The notes beneath the pieces were generated by a model. The model ran no database searches, was not told the origin of the DNA, and was given only the letters and a program-made list of their open reading frames with translations. A program made the translations under genes and the position numbers. Below, one piece after another: positions 9,844 to 21,984 of a DNA stretch of 64,000 nucleotides (its first letter is position 1; each line of letters opens with the position of its first letter). The DNA lies in the NCBI GenBank assembly GCA_023512835.1, contig CM042092.1, forward strand, positions 50,784,400 to 50,848,399, in the 5' to 3' direction. This DNA comes from Taxillus chinensis (Eukaryota; Streptophyta; Magnoliopsida; Santalales; Loranthaceae).

Positions 9844-12800
9844 ATGACAAACGGAGGATCTGTTGTCATTAGTGGTGGCGACCACGAAGGCCGCGACAAG
9901 GAGCACCACGCTAAGGAACGGAGGAGAGATAAGTCCGTTTCGAGGGAAACATGTCCGCTGGAGAGTCGGCTAGCCAAGTTGGAGTTGGCGTTAGCCGAAC
10001 AGATGGAGGTGGTCGAGGAGCACACTGAAAGCATCGAAAAGCTGGACTCGAGGGGTGAGGAAAGCTATGGGAGGATGCAAGGGCTTCTCAACTCCGTCAT
10101 GGACGACATGAACTCTCGATTTGAGGGCTTGAAGGGTTCTCTCATGTCCCAAATCCTGGCGATGCAAGAGGAAATCAAAGAGATCAAGGCGGATTGGTCT
10201 CTCTGTAAGATGGCGGTCACCCAAGGTGGCGTTGGCGGCCATTCCAGCTCCAAAATCGATGTGCCAAAGCCTAAGACCTATGCTGGGTCTAGGAATGCAA
10301 GGGAGTTAGACAACTTCCTCTGGACCATGGAGCAGTACTTCGATGCCTTGAATATTGTTGACGAGGCAAAGAAGGTGAAGACCGCTCTGCTATACTTAGT
10401 CGATTCGGCTATGGTGTGGTGGAGGCGACGATATGCCGACAAGGAGTGCGGCCTATGCATTATCGACAATTGGGCAGATTTCAAACGGGAGATCAAGGCC
10501 CAGTTCTATCCCCAGAACGCAGAAGACGAGTCCCGGGCGAAACTTCGGCGCCTTACCCACAAAGGCACGGTGCGGGAGTACGTCCGCGAATTTTCAGAGC
10601 TCATCTTGGAGATCCCGGACATGTCCGCGAAGGATTCATTATTTTCCTTCATGGACGGATTGCAACAATGGGCGAAGCTGGAGTTGCAGCGGAGGAATGT
10701 GCAGGACCTGGCGTCGGCCATGGCGGTGGCCGAATCACTCATCGAATACAAGAAGCCGGAGAAAACCACCAGTTCTTCATCGACTTCCAAGGCGAACAGG
10801 TTCCACAAGGAGAAACATGGGGGAGACAACCGGAGTGAAGGAAAAGGGAGACCCTTCCAACCGTCTAAGGACTTTCGCCCAAAACACTTTGCGAATGGTT
10901 CCAAAGACGGGGAGAAGCCAAGGATCTCCTGTTTCCTTTGTGAAGGCCCTCACAAGGCGTTCGAGTGCCCGAAGCGCTCCAAGCTCTCCGCGATGATCAA
11001 CGAAGACGAAGAGAGGAATGCGAGGGATCCACGACTTGGTTCCTTGCAACTCCTCAATGCAATCAAGGCGAAGGTGGAGGTGCCACCATCCGGACGACAG
11101 AAGGGGCGCATGTACGTGCTCGTTAAGGCCAATAACCTTGAAACTAAGGCCTTGGTGGACACGGGTGCGACCAACAACTTCATTAACGTGGAAGAAGCTC
11201 GTAGACTGGGGATAGTCTACAAAGAAGAAAAGGGCTGGCTGAAGGCGGTGAACTCCAGCGCCAGTCCAATCCATGGCGTGGCTCGAGGTGTCGAGCTAAG
11301 TATTGGCGAGTGGAGAGGCAAGGTGAATCTCTCCGTGGTGTCGATGGACGACTATCCCATGGTGTTGGGGATGGAGTTCGTTAACCAGGTGCGGGCAATT
11401 CCAATTCCTAGCACCAACACAATGTGCATCATGGACGAGGGGAAAACGTGCATGGTGAAGGTAATGCGGGAGGAAGAGCTCAAGGCGAAGTCTCTTTCGG
11501 CGCTCCAACTGTCTAAAGGAGTTAGGCGACAGGAGCCAACCTTCATTGCTATGGTGAAGGAAGGATGCCCAAGTGTTGGGGAGGAGCCCCCAATGGAAGT
11601 GAAGACGGTCCTTGAAGAGTTTGGGGATGTTATGCCACCCGAACTCCCCAAACAACTTCCGCCGAAGCGGGAGGTGGACCACAGAATCGAGCTAGAGGCC
11701 GGTGCAAGGCCTACTGCTGCGGTGCCCTATCGGATGGCACCACCGGAGTTGGAGGAACTTCGAAAACAATTGAAGGACTTGTTGGATGCCGGATTCATTC
11801 GACCATCCAAAGCGCCATTTGGAGCACCGGTGTTGTTCCAAAAGAAGCACGATGGGTCGATGCGGCTGTGCATTGACTATAGGGCGCTAAACAAGATTAC
11901 AGTGAAGAACAGCTACCCCATCCCACTAATATCCGACCTGTTTGATCAACTTGGTGCTGCGAGATGGTTCTCAAAGCTAGACTTGCGGTCGGGATATTGG
12001 CAAGTGCGGATAGCCGAAGGTGATGAGGCAAAGACGGCGTGCGTCACAAGATATGGCTCTTACGAGTTCTTGGTGATGCCCTTTGGCCTCACAAACGCCC
12101 CTGCCACATTCTGTACGTTGATGAACCGGATCTTCCAACCATACTTGGATAGATTCGTCGTGGTGTACCTTGACGACATTGTCGTCTATAGCAAAACGTT
12201 GGAGGAACACAAGGCACACCTACGGCGGGTTTTCCAAATCTTAAGGGAGAACCAACTCTTTGTGAAGAAGGAGAAATGTGACTTTGCGAAGAAGGAGGTG
12301 CCCTTCTTGGGTCACATCATTGGCGGCGGCAAGTTAAACATGGATAACAAGAAAGTGTTAGCCATCAAGGAATGGGAGACGCCCAAGAAAGTCCCTGAAA
12401 TGCATTCCTTCCTTGGCTTGGTTAACTACTATAGAAGATTCATCCGCGGCTATTCCCACATTGCCGCACCCTTGACGGAACTATTAAAGAAGAACAAGAC
12501 TTGGGTGTGGGATGATGCTTGCCGAGAGGCATTCGAGAAGTTGAAGCAAGCCGTGACAAACGGACCGGTGATGGCACTGCCGGACCATACAAAGCCTTAT
12601 GAAGTTCACACGGATGCTTCAGACTTTGCCATCGGTGGAGTTCTTATGCAGGAGGGGCATCCAGTAGCATATGAGAGCCGGAAACTCAATGGCACCGAAC
12701 GGAGGTACGCGGTGCATGAAAAGGAGATGACGGCCGTTATGCATTGCCTTCGGGTGTGGAGGCATTACTTGCTAGGGTCCAAGTTCGTGGTGAAGACGGA

Positions 12801-13704
12801 CAACATTGCTACGAGTTACTTTCTTACTCAAAGGAACTTAACTCCGAAGCAAGCACGGTGGCAAGGACTCCTAGCGGAATTCGACTTTGTGCTCGAGTAC
12901 AAACCGGGCACAAATAATGTGGTGGCTGATGCACTAAGTCGGAAGGCGGAACTTGCAGCCATTAGCCAACCACAATTCCCCCTGGTAGACAAATTAAAGG
13001 AAGGAATGGAGCATGACCCATTAGCCAAGTCCTTGGTGGAATGCGTCAAAGCTGGGAAGACGCGGCGATTTTGGCTAAGGGATGACTTGCTCCATACTCG
13101 AGGGGAACGGGTGTACGTTCCTAAATGGGGAAGTTTGAGGAGAGACATCCTCAAAGAATGTCACGACTCGCGGTGGGCTGGCCATCCCGGAGTCGATCGT
13201 ACCTTGGCGTTGGTGGAAAGGAGCTACTATTGGCCTCAACTTTACGAGGACGTTCAAGTGTACGTGAGGACTTGTCTTGTGTGCCAACAAGACAAGATAG
13301 AGAATCGGCAGTCGGCGGGACTGTTAGAACCTTTGCCTACTCCGGAAAGACCTTGGGAAAGTGTTTCGATGGACTTCATTGTTTGTCTCCCAAGATCCGA
13401 AGGATGCGGTACGATCATTGTGGTGGTCGACCGATTCTCTAAGTATGGAGTTTTCATTCCAGCTCCGAAGGACTGCACGGCAGACGACACGGCCCGACTA
13501 TTCTTCAAGTACGTGGTGAAGTACTGGGGCATTCCAAAGACAATCGTGAGCGATCGGGACTCACGATTCACTGGGCGGTTTTGGACCGAGCTGTTCCGGA
13601 TAATGGGTTCGGACTTAAACTTTTCAACAAGTTTCCACCCACAAACAGACGGCCAAACAGAACGTGTCAATGGCTTATTGGAGCAGATTCGAGGCACTAC
13701 GTGA
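9844..13704 (+). CDS. Gag-pol polyprotein of the Reina-like chromovirus (frameshifted in integrase)
   Basis: The 1,286-codon frame starts at the first ATG after the primer site. In order: gag capsid with a VWWRRRY-type region (about residues 130-310), a zinc knuckle [13 protein letters not shown] (about 360), aspartic protease [11 protein letters not shown] (about 437), reverse transcriptase with YLDD (near 776), RNase H starting [10 protein letters not shown] (about 925), and integrase with its zinc-binding HPGV..CLVCQQ region (about 1115-1150), SMDFI and SDRDSRF. At about 13690 one base is missing relative to the frame of the following segment, so this frame ends at RGTT while the integrase continues in the next one. 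It acts in the virus-like particle that copies the element. The knuckle has three rather than four residues between its second Cys and the His. Confidence 0.93.
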   Translation: MTNGGSVVISGGDHEGRDKEHHAKERRRDKSVSRETCPLESRLAKLELALAEQMEVVEEHTESIEKLDSRGEESYGRMQGLLNSVMDDMNSRFEGLKGSLMSQILAMQEEIKEIKADWSLCKMAVTQGGVGGHSSSKIDVPKPKTYAGSRNARELDNFLWTMEQYFDALNIVDEAKKVKTALLYLVDSAMVWWRRRYADKECGLCIIDNWADFKREIKAQFYPQNAEDESRAKLRRLTHKGTVREYVREFSELILEIPDMSAKDSLFSFMDGLQQWAKLELQRRNVQDLASAMAVAESLIEYKKPEKTTSSSSTSKANRFHKEKHGGDNRSEGKGRPFQPSKDFRPKHFANGSKDGEKPRISCFLCEGPHKAFECPKRSKLSAMINEDEERNARDPRLGSLQLLNAIKAKVEVPPSGRQKGRMYVLVKANNLETKALVDTGATNNFINVEEARRLGIVYKEEKGWLKAVNSSASPIHGVARGVELSIGEWRGKVNLSVVSMDDYPMVLGMEFVNQVRAIPIPSTNTMCIMDEGKTCMVKVMREEELKAKSLSALQLSKGVRRQEPTFIAMVKEGCPSVGEEPPMEVKTVLEEFGDVMPPELPKQLPPKREVDHRIELEAGARPTAAVPYRMAPPELEELRKQLKDLLDAGFIRPSKAPFGAPVLFQKKHDGSMRLCIDYRALNKITVKNSYPIPLISDLFDQLGAARWFSKLDLRSGYWQVRIAEGDEAKTACVTRYGSYEFLVMPFGLTNAPATFCTLMNRIFQPYLDRFVVVYLDDIVVYSKTLEEHKAHLRRVFQILRENQLFVKKEKCDFAKKEVPFLGHIIGGGKLNMDNKKVLAIKEWETPKKVPEMHSFLGLVNYYRRFIRGYSHIAAPLTELLKKNKTWVWDDACREAFEKLKQAVTNGPVMALPDHTKPYEVHTDASDFAIGGVLMQEGHPVAYESRKLNGTERRYAVHEKEMTAVMHCLRVWRHYLLGSKFVVKTDNIATSYFLTQRNLTPKQARWQGLLAEFDFVLEYKPGTNNVVADALSRKAELAAISQPQFPLVDKLKEGMEHDPLAKSLVECVKAGKTRRFWLRDDLLHTRGERVYVPKWGSLRRDILKECHDSRWAGHPGVDRTLALVERSYYWPQLYEDVQVYVRTCLVCQQDKIENRQSAGLLEPLPTPERPWESVSMDFIVCLPRSEGCGTIIVVVDRFSKYGVFIPAPKDCTADDTARLFFKYVVKYWGIPKTIVSDRDSRFTGRFWTELFRIMGSDLNFSTSFHPQTDGQTERVNGLLEQIRGTT

Positions 13705-14537
13705 GTGCCAACCAAAGAGATTGGGCCAAGTTGTTGGACATAGCCCAATTCTCATATAACTTGCAAAAGAGCGAGTCCACGAACGAGAGTCCGTTCGAAC
13801 TCGCAACTGGGCAGCAACCATTGACGCCCACTTCCATCACTCGGGGGTACACTGGAAAAAGCCCCGCGGCGTTCAAGTTTGCAAAAGGATGGCATGAACA
13901 GACGGATCTGGCCAGGGCATACTTGCACAAAGCGGCGAAGAAGATGAAGAAGTGGGCGGATCAACAAAGGAGGCCCTTGGAATTCCAGGAAGGAGACATG
14001 GTGATGCTCAAACTCCTTCCGCGCCAAACCAAAGCACTTAGACAATTGCATAAGGGTTTGGTGCGCCGATATGAGGGGCCTTTCAAAGTACTTAAGAGAG
14101 TTGGGAAGGTCTCATACAAACTGGACCTCCCGACTAGCTTACAAAGGCATCCGGTGTTCCACGTTAGTTTGCTCAAGCCTTACCACGAAGACTTGGAAGA
14201 TACGAGCGGACAACGGGTGGTGCGGACACCAACAGCATCAACGGGCAAGACCTACGATAAAGAGATAGAGAAAATCCACTCTCGTAGAGTCGTGCCAAGA
14301 AGGGGCGTAGAACCAAGCCGGGTGGAGTACTACGTCCAATGGAAGAACAGGCCAGTTGAAGAGGCAAGCTGGGAGAAGGAAGAGGATCTGGGGCAATTCT
14401 CCAAAGAGATTGAAGAGTACCGGGAAGAAACCGAACGCTACATCCAGCAGTTCGACGAGTTCGAGGAAGCCGAAGACGCAACGAGGACGCTGCGAAATCG
14501 GGTGGGGGAGAATGTCACGGACCGAGGCTTACCCTAG
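13690..14537 (+). CDS. Integrase C-terminus and chromodomain of the Reina-like element
   Basis: This continues the integrase after the one-base loss ([15 protein letters not shown]), with the [15 protein letters not shown] region, then the C-terminal DNA-binding part ([12 protein letters not shown]). It ends in a chromodomain ([16 protein letters not shown]), which in chromoviruses steers integration toward marked chromatin. The stop codon (14535-14537) lies inside the 3' LTR, which starts at 14513, so the last eight residues or so are LTR-encoded. Confidence 0.88.
14499..14512 (+). other. Polypurine tract of the Reina-like element
   Basis: gggtgggggagaa lies directly before the 3' LTR and also codes for the end of the polyprotein. 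Confidence 0.85.
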
Positions 14538-14897
14538 CATACTTAGGCCATTTTGGGGTATTTCCCCTTTGTAAAGTGTTGTACTTAGCTTATAGAGTAA
14601 GTTGTAGAGATTTTAGATTTCGATCATATATGATGTCTCCTGGCGACATAGCCAAAAACGTGTTAACATCTATATGTAGGGGAGTGATGTTGTAAAGCTT
14701 TCAAGCAATCAATACAATCGTTTGTTGCCTTCGTTTAAATCGATCTTCCGCTAAGCGCTTCCCTACACAATTGCTTTACAACGGATCGATGGGTTCCGAT
14801 CCAAATGCGACGAGTTAGGCTGACCTAGCGTTCCTTCGTACGGGTGGGAACTAGGTGCCGCACGGGTTAAGCTGCTATAAAGGCTGACCCCGTGACA
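14513..14897 (+). repeat. 3' LTR of the Reina-like element
   Basis: 385 bp, one visible difference from 9392-9776. It is followed by the TSD ctct at 14898-14901. Confidence 0.96.
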
Positions 14898-14901
14898 CTC
14901 T

Positions 14902-17620
14902 GTAGTCAGTCACATTTACTGATATGCCGTCCACATCAGGATCTAACTTGGCACTGACAGGCATGGGAGTTTTGACGGGAGATGAACCTTCTATACCAAA
15001 CTTTTTAATAAGATCGCGAGTGTACTTAGCTTGATTAATGAAGATTCCTTCCTTCAATTGTTTAACTTCTATTCCAAGGAAGTAGGACAGTTCTCCCATC
15101 ATGCTCATCTCAAACTTGCCTGTCATCAACTTTGCAAACTCTTCACAAAGCTTCGGATTTGTTGATCCAAAAATGATATCATCCACATATATCTGTATGA
15201 TTAGAGTGTGTCCTTTCTCTTTTCATAGAAATAAGGTGGTGTCTATCTTCCCTTTTTGGAAGTTGTGAGCAAGTAGGAATTCTGACAGTGTGTCGTACCA
15301 GGCTCTTGGAGCTTGCTTCAAACCATATAAAGCTTTCCGAAGCTTGTAGACTAGATGTCCTGCCTTAGGTTCAACGAACCCGAGAGGTTGTTCAACGTAC
15401 ATCTCCTCTTGAAGATCTCGATTCAGGAATGCGCTCTTGACGTCCATTTGATAAACTATGAAGTTTTCATATGAAGCATACGCCAGAAACATTCGGATTG
15501 CCTCAAGTCTTGCTACCGGAGCAAAGGTCTCATCATAGTCTATTCCTTCTTCTTGACGATATCCTTTGGCTACCAGTCTGGCTTTGTTCCAAATTACTAT
15601 TCCATCCGTATCAAGCTTGTTCCGGAACACCCATTTAACTCCTATGACTTGTTAAGACTTAGGCCTTGGTACTAGAGTCCACACATTATTTCTCTTGAAT
15701 TGATTCAGCTCTTCTTGCATGGCTTTTATCCAATTGGAATCCTGAAGAGCTTCATCTACCACCTTTGGTTCTATTTGAGATAGAAAACACGAGTAAAGAC
15801 ACATGTTGAAGGTGGCTGCTCTTGTTCTTACACTAGCAGTAGGATCACCAATCACTTGATCTGAGGGATGGTTTTGGGTCCATCTGTAATTTTGTGCATG
15901 TGATGGTTGATCTTGAATAATTTGAAGCTCTGCCAGATTAGGTGGTTCAGGTATATCTGCTAGTTGAGCTTCTTCCGGACCAGATGTTTCCGTATCAGAA
16001 GGTATGGTTGAACTAGGTGGTTCTTCAACACTGTTTCTTTCAGTGTTAACTGGTCCGGACGGGCTTGAAGGTGCTCCAGAATTTTAGGTATCCGAAGGAG
16101 TATTTCCGGAGCTTAATGGTAGTCCCAAGTCCGAATCATCCGTAGTATCATCCATATAATTTCTTTGTGCCTCGCTGATGAAACGTGGTTGGTCAGAATG
16201 TGTAACAGGAACATTCATAAACTTCGAATAGTCGATGTTGCTGTCCGGGACCTGTACATTTGAACTTGAAGAAGCAACTTTTGACCAATCAAGATTAGTT
16301 TCATCGAACGTCACATGGATAGATTCTTCAACTTTAAAAAGTTTTCTATTGAAGACCCGATAAGCCTTGCTATGTAATGAGTACCCGACAAAAATCCCAT
16401 CATCAGATTTTGGTTCACATTTATTCCGGATTTCTTTGCCATTTATCAATATATAGCAAGTACACCCAAAAGCTCTGAAATGTGAAATTGTAGGCTATCG
16501 TCCTCTCCACATCTCATAAGGTGTTTTCATGGTAGATTTATTTATTAGAGTTCTGTTCTGAACATAGAAGGCAGTGGACACAGCTTCAGCCTATAGACTG
16601 AGAGGAAGCGCTACCCCTGCTAACATAGATCTTCCAACCTCGACTAAAGTACGATTCTTACGCTCAGCTACCCCATTTTGTTGTGGAGTTCTGGGCGCAG
16701 AGAAGTCATGCTGAATGCCCTGTTCAAAACAATATGATCTCATATCTGAAAAATCAAATTCTGTACCATGATCACTCCTGATGCATTATGCTCAGTCCTT
16801 GTGAGTTGCTTATCCAGTTGAAAAGATCTACAAGATGCTCAAAAGTTTGATCCTTTGATTTCAGGAACATCACCTATATGTATCTGGTGAAATCATCGAT
16901 AACCACAAGGGTATATCTCGCACCAGCCAGCGAAGGAACAGAAATAGGACCACAGAGGTCCATATGAAGAAGTTGCAGAGAAGCAGATATTGAGTTAACT
17001 GATTTGCTCTTAAAGCTATGTTTGGTCTGTTTGCCAAGTTGGCATTCTCGACAGAGAGTGTCTCTGGAGTATTTGAGTTTAGGTAGACCAGTGACAAGAT
17101 CAAGTGATGCTAACTTAGACAGTGTCTTAAAGTTTAAATGTGCACATCGCTTGTGCCATAACCAATTATCTTCATCTGAAGCTTTAGTGAGGAAGCATAC
17201 AGGGTCAGAAGAATTATTTCTTAAGACCACTAGTATTTCCCCATCTCTTGATCCGGATAACTTAACATCTCCGGATAAGTTTTCCCTTACTATACAGGTG
17301 TTGGACATAAAGGAAACAGTAAATCCTTTGTCACATAAATTACTGACACTTAGCAAATTATGCTTCAAACCTTCGACTAGTGCAACTCTAGTGGTTGATA
17401 CACAGCCATTGGTTAAAGTGCCATACCCGACAGTCTTTCCTTTGCTGTTGTCGCCATATGAAATGGATGGACCTCGTTTTTCATTAACTTCTACAAGCAA
17501 AGTCTGATCACCCGTCATATGTCCGGAGCATTCACTATCGAGGATCCACTTGCTTTGATTGATCTTTAACTTCAAGTGATCCGGCAGTACATTCCAGAGA
17601 TGCTCCTGAAAAACAGCAGT
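14902..17620 (-). pseudogene. Copia pol: protease, integrase, reverse transcriptase (several lesions)
   Basis: Reading down from 17620: protease WILDSECSGHM, where the catalytic D-S-G is changed to D-S-E; the gag-pre-integrase zinc region (WHKRCAHLNF..CRECQLGK); the integrase core with HMDLCGP, SDHGTEF and QQNGVAERKN supplying the two Asp and the Glu; then RT with [31 protein letters not shown] and the MDDIIFG active site at about 15186. Lesions are a TAA at 17621, a TAG replacing a Trp codon at 16874, a frameshift near 16780, further stops around 16500-16600, and stops at 16084, 15652 and 15223. Most single stops are one substitution away from sense. The gene continues at 9387 after the nested element. 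Confidence 0.92.
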
Positions 17621-19919
17621 TTACACTTTTGGTGCCCAAACTTGTTTCGGGCGGTTAGAAAGAACAGCAGTAATGTCAACAGTTCCGGATTTGACTTTGC
17701 TAGGACTTTTAGCTCTCCAAGTTGACTTTAATTTGTTAGTTTCAGCTGCTTCTTTTATTTGGGTTATCTTGGGAGAGATACTCCTTTGAGGTTTAGATTT
17801 TGTTTTGCTCAAAGAACCCTTTTTATTGAACTGATCTTTATTGGTACGAATTTGATTACAAAGCCAGTTATCAGATAAACTCCAACATTGATAGTGATAA
17901 TGACCTATTTCCCTACAGATGGAGCAGACACTATAATGCGGAGTACAAACAGGGGATACAGGTCTCTTAGATTTTACAGACTTTCTACTCTGTTCCCTGT
18001 GGCCTAATGCATTGCGTTTGGGTGACACGCTCTTGGCCCTAGATGCGTCAGCCTTTGCCTTTCCTTTCTTTTTGGGTGCTACAGTTTTGGCTTTAACTGC
18101 AGCAGCCTTCCCTTCATCATTAGTTACGGGTGCTACTGCTTCGGGAAGTGCAGTAACAGCCTCGACTCCATAGTCATAAACTATGGTGCCACCTGAAATG
18201 AAACCATCCAACGGTTTAGACGTACTAATAGGATATAAGTTGGTTAGTTTTGGAGTGAAATCCGGAGGACACTCAGTAGCTTGAGCATTGGAGGTTGATG
18301 ATTCTGAGCCTAGGCCAGGTTTGACTCGAACATTATCCGGATCAGGCCTGAATGAAGAGGTTATTTCCCCAGATTTAAGCCACTTACGATTTATTTCCTT
18401 TTCTTGTTCAAGTTCATTCTCGAGTCTTTTTACAATAACTTTTAGGCCTGAGAGATTGGTATTTAGCAGATGATTTTTAGCCCTTAGATCGTGATACCAA
18501 GCTTCTTTTCCTCTGAAGTCAGCTATGTCCTTTTCAAGTCTAGTAATAGTAAATTCAAGACCTTTATTCTGACTTTCCATATCTTTGTACATTTGAGTAA
18601 TTATTAGTCTCTCATTCTTTTCATGATCATGTTCAGTAATAAGAGATTCTATTTTACTCATGAGCTCAAGATAGAAGGTACCTCGATTTTGCCATGAGGC
18701 AGACGTTCGGCTTAGGAGTTGGCTCATCATCCGAGGATTCCTCCTCTTCTTCCGAGCCACTAATGTACTTTGTCACAAGCGCCTTCCTCTTGTTCTTGTT
18801 GTTTTCTGAGGTGGTACGTCGAGGAGTAACCTTGTCACTTTTCTCTGCCGTCTTAGATTTAGATCTGCATTCCTTGGCCCAGTGACCGGGTTTCCCACAA
18901 TCAAAGCATTCTTGGGAGCTCGACTCCGATCGTTCCTTCCTTCTGGATGATGAGGAGCCTCTTCTGAATCCTTTTCTACTTTTCCGAAGGAATCGTTCAA
19001 AGGATTTAACAAGAAGAGCTATTTCCTCTTCTGCGTCTGAGTCAGAATTCTCTGACTCATCCGTATCATCCTCTTGATGATTATTGGAGCATTCCATAGC
19101 TTTGAGGGCTACCCCTTTTTCTTTCCAAGCTATTTTCTCATCACGGTCAGTGTATCTGAATTTGACCTCATGAGTCCGAAGCTCTCTGTATATTTCTTCA
19201 AGGGCAGTAAACGGCCAGTTTTTGTCAGCTTGCATCTGGAGCTGCTTGGAGTAGTAGCGATCCGGCACGGATCGAAAGAACTTGTCATTGATTTGAGACT
19301 GAGTGTAGTGTTCATTGACAGTTTTTAGCTCTAGAATGAGCTTGCTGAATCACCGATATATACTCTCAAGGGATTCGCCAGGTTTGTGATTGAAACTCTC
19401 AAAGTTCTGTCTGAGAGCACATATCACGTTTTGCATCTGGGACTGACTTCCCTCATAGAGGATTGTCAGTTTATCCCAGACAGCTTTTGCTAACGTGCAG
19501 CCCTGGACGTCCGTGAAAGCCTCGGAATCCAAAGACGATATAACGTAAGCCAGAGCCTTTTCGCTTGCGCACTTCCAGGCTCTTTCATCGTTGGTAAGTT
19601 CGGCATCCGTCTTTGGCCTTCTAACTCTATGTTCTCCGATAGTCATCGGAATTGGAATCTCCTGATGAAGACAGGGCCACATGAGATGGTCATGGCATAC
19701 CATGAACATCTTCATACGAGCTTTCCACTGGGAGAAAAGCTCAGGTGTGAATTTGGGCGGTTTTGTCAGAGTAAAACCAGAACTCCATGGTTGAGTAGTG
19801 GAGGCAGCAGCAGGTTGAGGTGGGTCGACGTTTTCACTGCTGCTTCGATTCGAGATGGGCACTTGTGCACCTCCGGAGTTAAGGCGAGTGTTGAATAACA
19901 TACTGCTTTCTTCGGCCAT
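17621..19919 (-). pseudogene. Copia gag, long form with coiled coil and two zinc-knuckle-like motifs
   Basis: It starts at ATG 19919 (MAEESSMLF), just inside the primer site. The first part (to 19350) is the Copia gag core (KPPKFTPELFSQWKARM, KAVWDKLTILYEG) ending at an in-frame TGA at 19350, after which the frame continues. CFDCGKPGHWAKEC near 18900 is a canonical CCHC knuckle. A one-base frameshift lies near 18700. After it come a long coiled coil (about 18650-18390), a Lys-rich region and a second knuckle-like CSICREIGHYHYQC near 17925. An extended gag tail like this is a feature of SIRE/Maximus-type Copia elements. The product would form the particle core; this copy cannot make it. Confidence 0.9.
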
Positions 19920-19966
19920 TACTGAGAGTGAAAGAGTGAGATCTCTACTTAGAACAAATAGAACTT

Positions 19967-19978
19967 GCTCTGATACCA
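19967..19978 (-). other. Primer-binding site of the Copia element (initiator Met tRNA)
   Basis: Minus strand tggtatcagagc lies 2 bases inside the 5' LTR. Confidence 0.93.
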
Positions 19979-19980
19979 CT

Positions 19981-21414
19981 TGATGGTCCCTTGGAGCCTA
20001 GGGGGGGGGGGTCAATAGGCTCTTATCGAAACTCTTTCTATTCTCTTATGACACAAACACTTATCTAGTTAAGTGATAGAATCACTACGGAAGATAAGCA
20101 GATAGTGGAAGTATTTTGTTTTATTATTAGAAGATAATACAACAAAATAGAAGCAAGACTCTCTTACACTCTGTTTACAAAAGGATTCACACACTAGCCT
20201 ATATTATGTCTTTGAACTCTTGTGCATACATAGGATTGATTCAGGCTCGCTCACACTCTCTTATGTGCAAATGTACAAGTATGAATATTTATACAAAAAC
20301 ATTCCTAAAGGACAACCTTGGAACTTGTAGTTCCGAAATGCGTTCAGCACTAACTATTCCTCGGTAATCTCTCTGCCTTGACTGCTGTGGTTTGTGGAGC
20401 TCAAGATCTTGGGTTTGAAGAGTATAAGTGCCTTTGTGAGTTCCAAAGTATAATTAAAGTTGTGTCCACATATCTGGGTGATCCATGTGTAAGATTCTTC
20501 AGGTTCTCAACGAGTTTGTCTTACATCGGGACACCACGAGCTGATAACTTTAAATGCGGTAAGTTGAAGTAGCATCTTCTTGGTCCGGTGTAATTTTCCT
20601 TACTCCGTTGCTAATAAAGCTCGGAACCTTACTCCGTGTCAATGGTTGCTTACTATGTATCTATTTGGTACTGGAATCCTTAGTCCGTGTCAGCGCTTCC
20701 TTACTCCGTGTGAATGAGAAGGTCGGAGTGCTTATTCCGTATCAGTGCTTCCTTACTCCGCATGTAAGTTCCTTACTCCGTATGTAAGTTCCTTACTCTG
20801 TATGTAAGTTCCTTACTCCGTGCGAGTCTAAAGGATCGGATGGCTTACTCCGTACTAGCACATCCTTACTCCGCATGAGTGAGTGGTCCAGATTCCTTAC
20901 TCCGCATTTGGTTTCCTTACTCCGTGCGAGTAAAGACTCGGGTCCTTATTTTGCATCAGTACTTCCTTACTCCGTATATATGAATGACTCGGATGCCTTA
21001 CTCCGTGTCTTCTTTACTTTAGTTCACTTGAGTGGAAGACTTAACTTTTTAGCTCCATGTCGACTCTTTTACTTCGTGCGACCTTGTAGATCAAGATTCT
21101 TACTCTGCATCAGTTTGACTTAGTCCGTTTGAGATATTAAGAGCAGATTCCGTAATCCGTAGCTTTTCAGTTCTTAGTCCGTACGAATGTTCCTTATTCC
21201 GTATGTATTGGTGACTTGGTTATTTACCAAGTGTTTGACGACACTCACTCTTGTCCGGATCAGGATTATGTATCCTGTCCTTAGCTTTGTTCTCACGAGT
21301 GTATCTCCGGATTAATAACATATCTTCTGCAATGATCAAAGAAACACAAAAGATCTCAAATCAAATTACATAGGGCTTTATCAGCATGATCCAAATTCTG
21401 GGCTTGATCCAACA
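19981..21414 (-). repeat. 5' LTR of the Copia element
   Basis: 1,434 bp, matching 3290-4732, with the same cttactccgt repeat cluster (about 20590-21215). It ends at 21414 and is followed by tgatc, which nearly matches ggatc left of the other LTR. Confidence 0.95.
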
Positions 21415-21984
21415 TGATCCTAGGGGAGACAACCCATGCCTTAGCATTGATTGGATGCCTTACAATCCCCATAAGTCAACTACGGTGTTCTAATGAATTA
21501 ATAACTTCGAAAATAGGATTCTCGGTTCCCAGGTATTAATTAGAAGCAATTTATAATGATTCCTAGTTCTTGTGCTTTGAAAAAGGAGTCTCAAGACATT
21601 TTAATTTAATATTCGGAGACTCCTCAATTCTCACATTTGAAAAGAGAGTTCCAAGACACTGGTAGCATTTAATGCACTTGAAAAAGGATTTTTCTGGATT
21701 TTTCAGAGTCCCAATGCTGTGGAGGAGCAATTTTGCAGCTTTTCTCAGATCATTGGGATAATTTCTGGACCAATGAGTCCTTATTCCGCATCAATCGGCT
21801 TATTCCGCATCAACGGGATTATTCTACATCAATAGGCTTATTCCGCACCAATGGGCTCTTATTCCGCATCAACGAGCTTATTCCGGATGAATGGGTCCTT
21901 ATCCCGCATCAATGAGCTCTTATTCCGCATCAATGGGCTTATTCCGCACCAATGGGCTCTTATTCTACATTAATTTGACAAACA
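21415..21984. other. Spacer without a gene
   Basis: No supported coding region. It includes the minisatellite at 21776-21970. The preceding 300 bases contain loosely repeated phrases (gagactcc/gagagttcc, gaaaaagga) and nothing identifiable. Confidence 0.5.
21776..21970 (+). repeat. Minisatellite of about 20-24 bp units (ttattccgcatcaa core)
   Basis: About nine imperfect copies of cttattccgcatcaatgggc in tandem. The core resembles the cttactccgt repeats of the neighbouring Copia LTR but lies outside it. Confidence 0.85.

Larger units (their letters stand above)
9392..14897 (+). mobile_element. Gypsy chromovirus, Reina-like, young and nested in Copia pol
   Basis: This is a compact 5,506-bp element with 385-bp LTRs, a Met-tRNA primer site, a single gag-pol frame ending in a chromodomain, and a polypurine tract. 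Small size, short LTRs and the chromodomain suggest the Reina group; Galadriel-type is the alternative. The two LTRs differ at only one position that I can see (cacggact against cacggacc), so the insertion is recent. It is inserted against the Copia reading direction. Confidence 0.93.
3290..21414 (-). mobile_element. Copia LTR retrotransposon, SIRE/Maximus-like, with an extra peptidase gene
   Basis: Two LTRs of about 1.44 kb bound 18.1 kb, of which 5.5 kb is a nested chromovirus, so the element proper is about 12.6 kb. Order in its own direction: 5' LTR, Met-tRNA primer site, long gag with coiled coil and zinc knuckle, protease, integrase, reverse transcriptase, RNase H remnant, extra C48 peptidase gene, polypurine tract, 3' LTR. 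The Copia domain order (integrase before RT), large gag and extra 3' gene fit the SIRE/Maximus group. Flanks are ggatc on the left and tgatc on the right, a 4-of-5 match to a TSD. By eye the LTRs differ by roughly 3 percent, and the genes have several stops and frameshifts, so this copy is dead and not recent. Confidence 0.93.
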
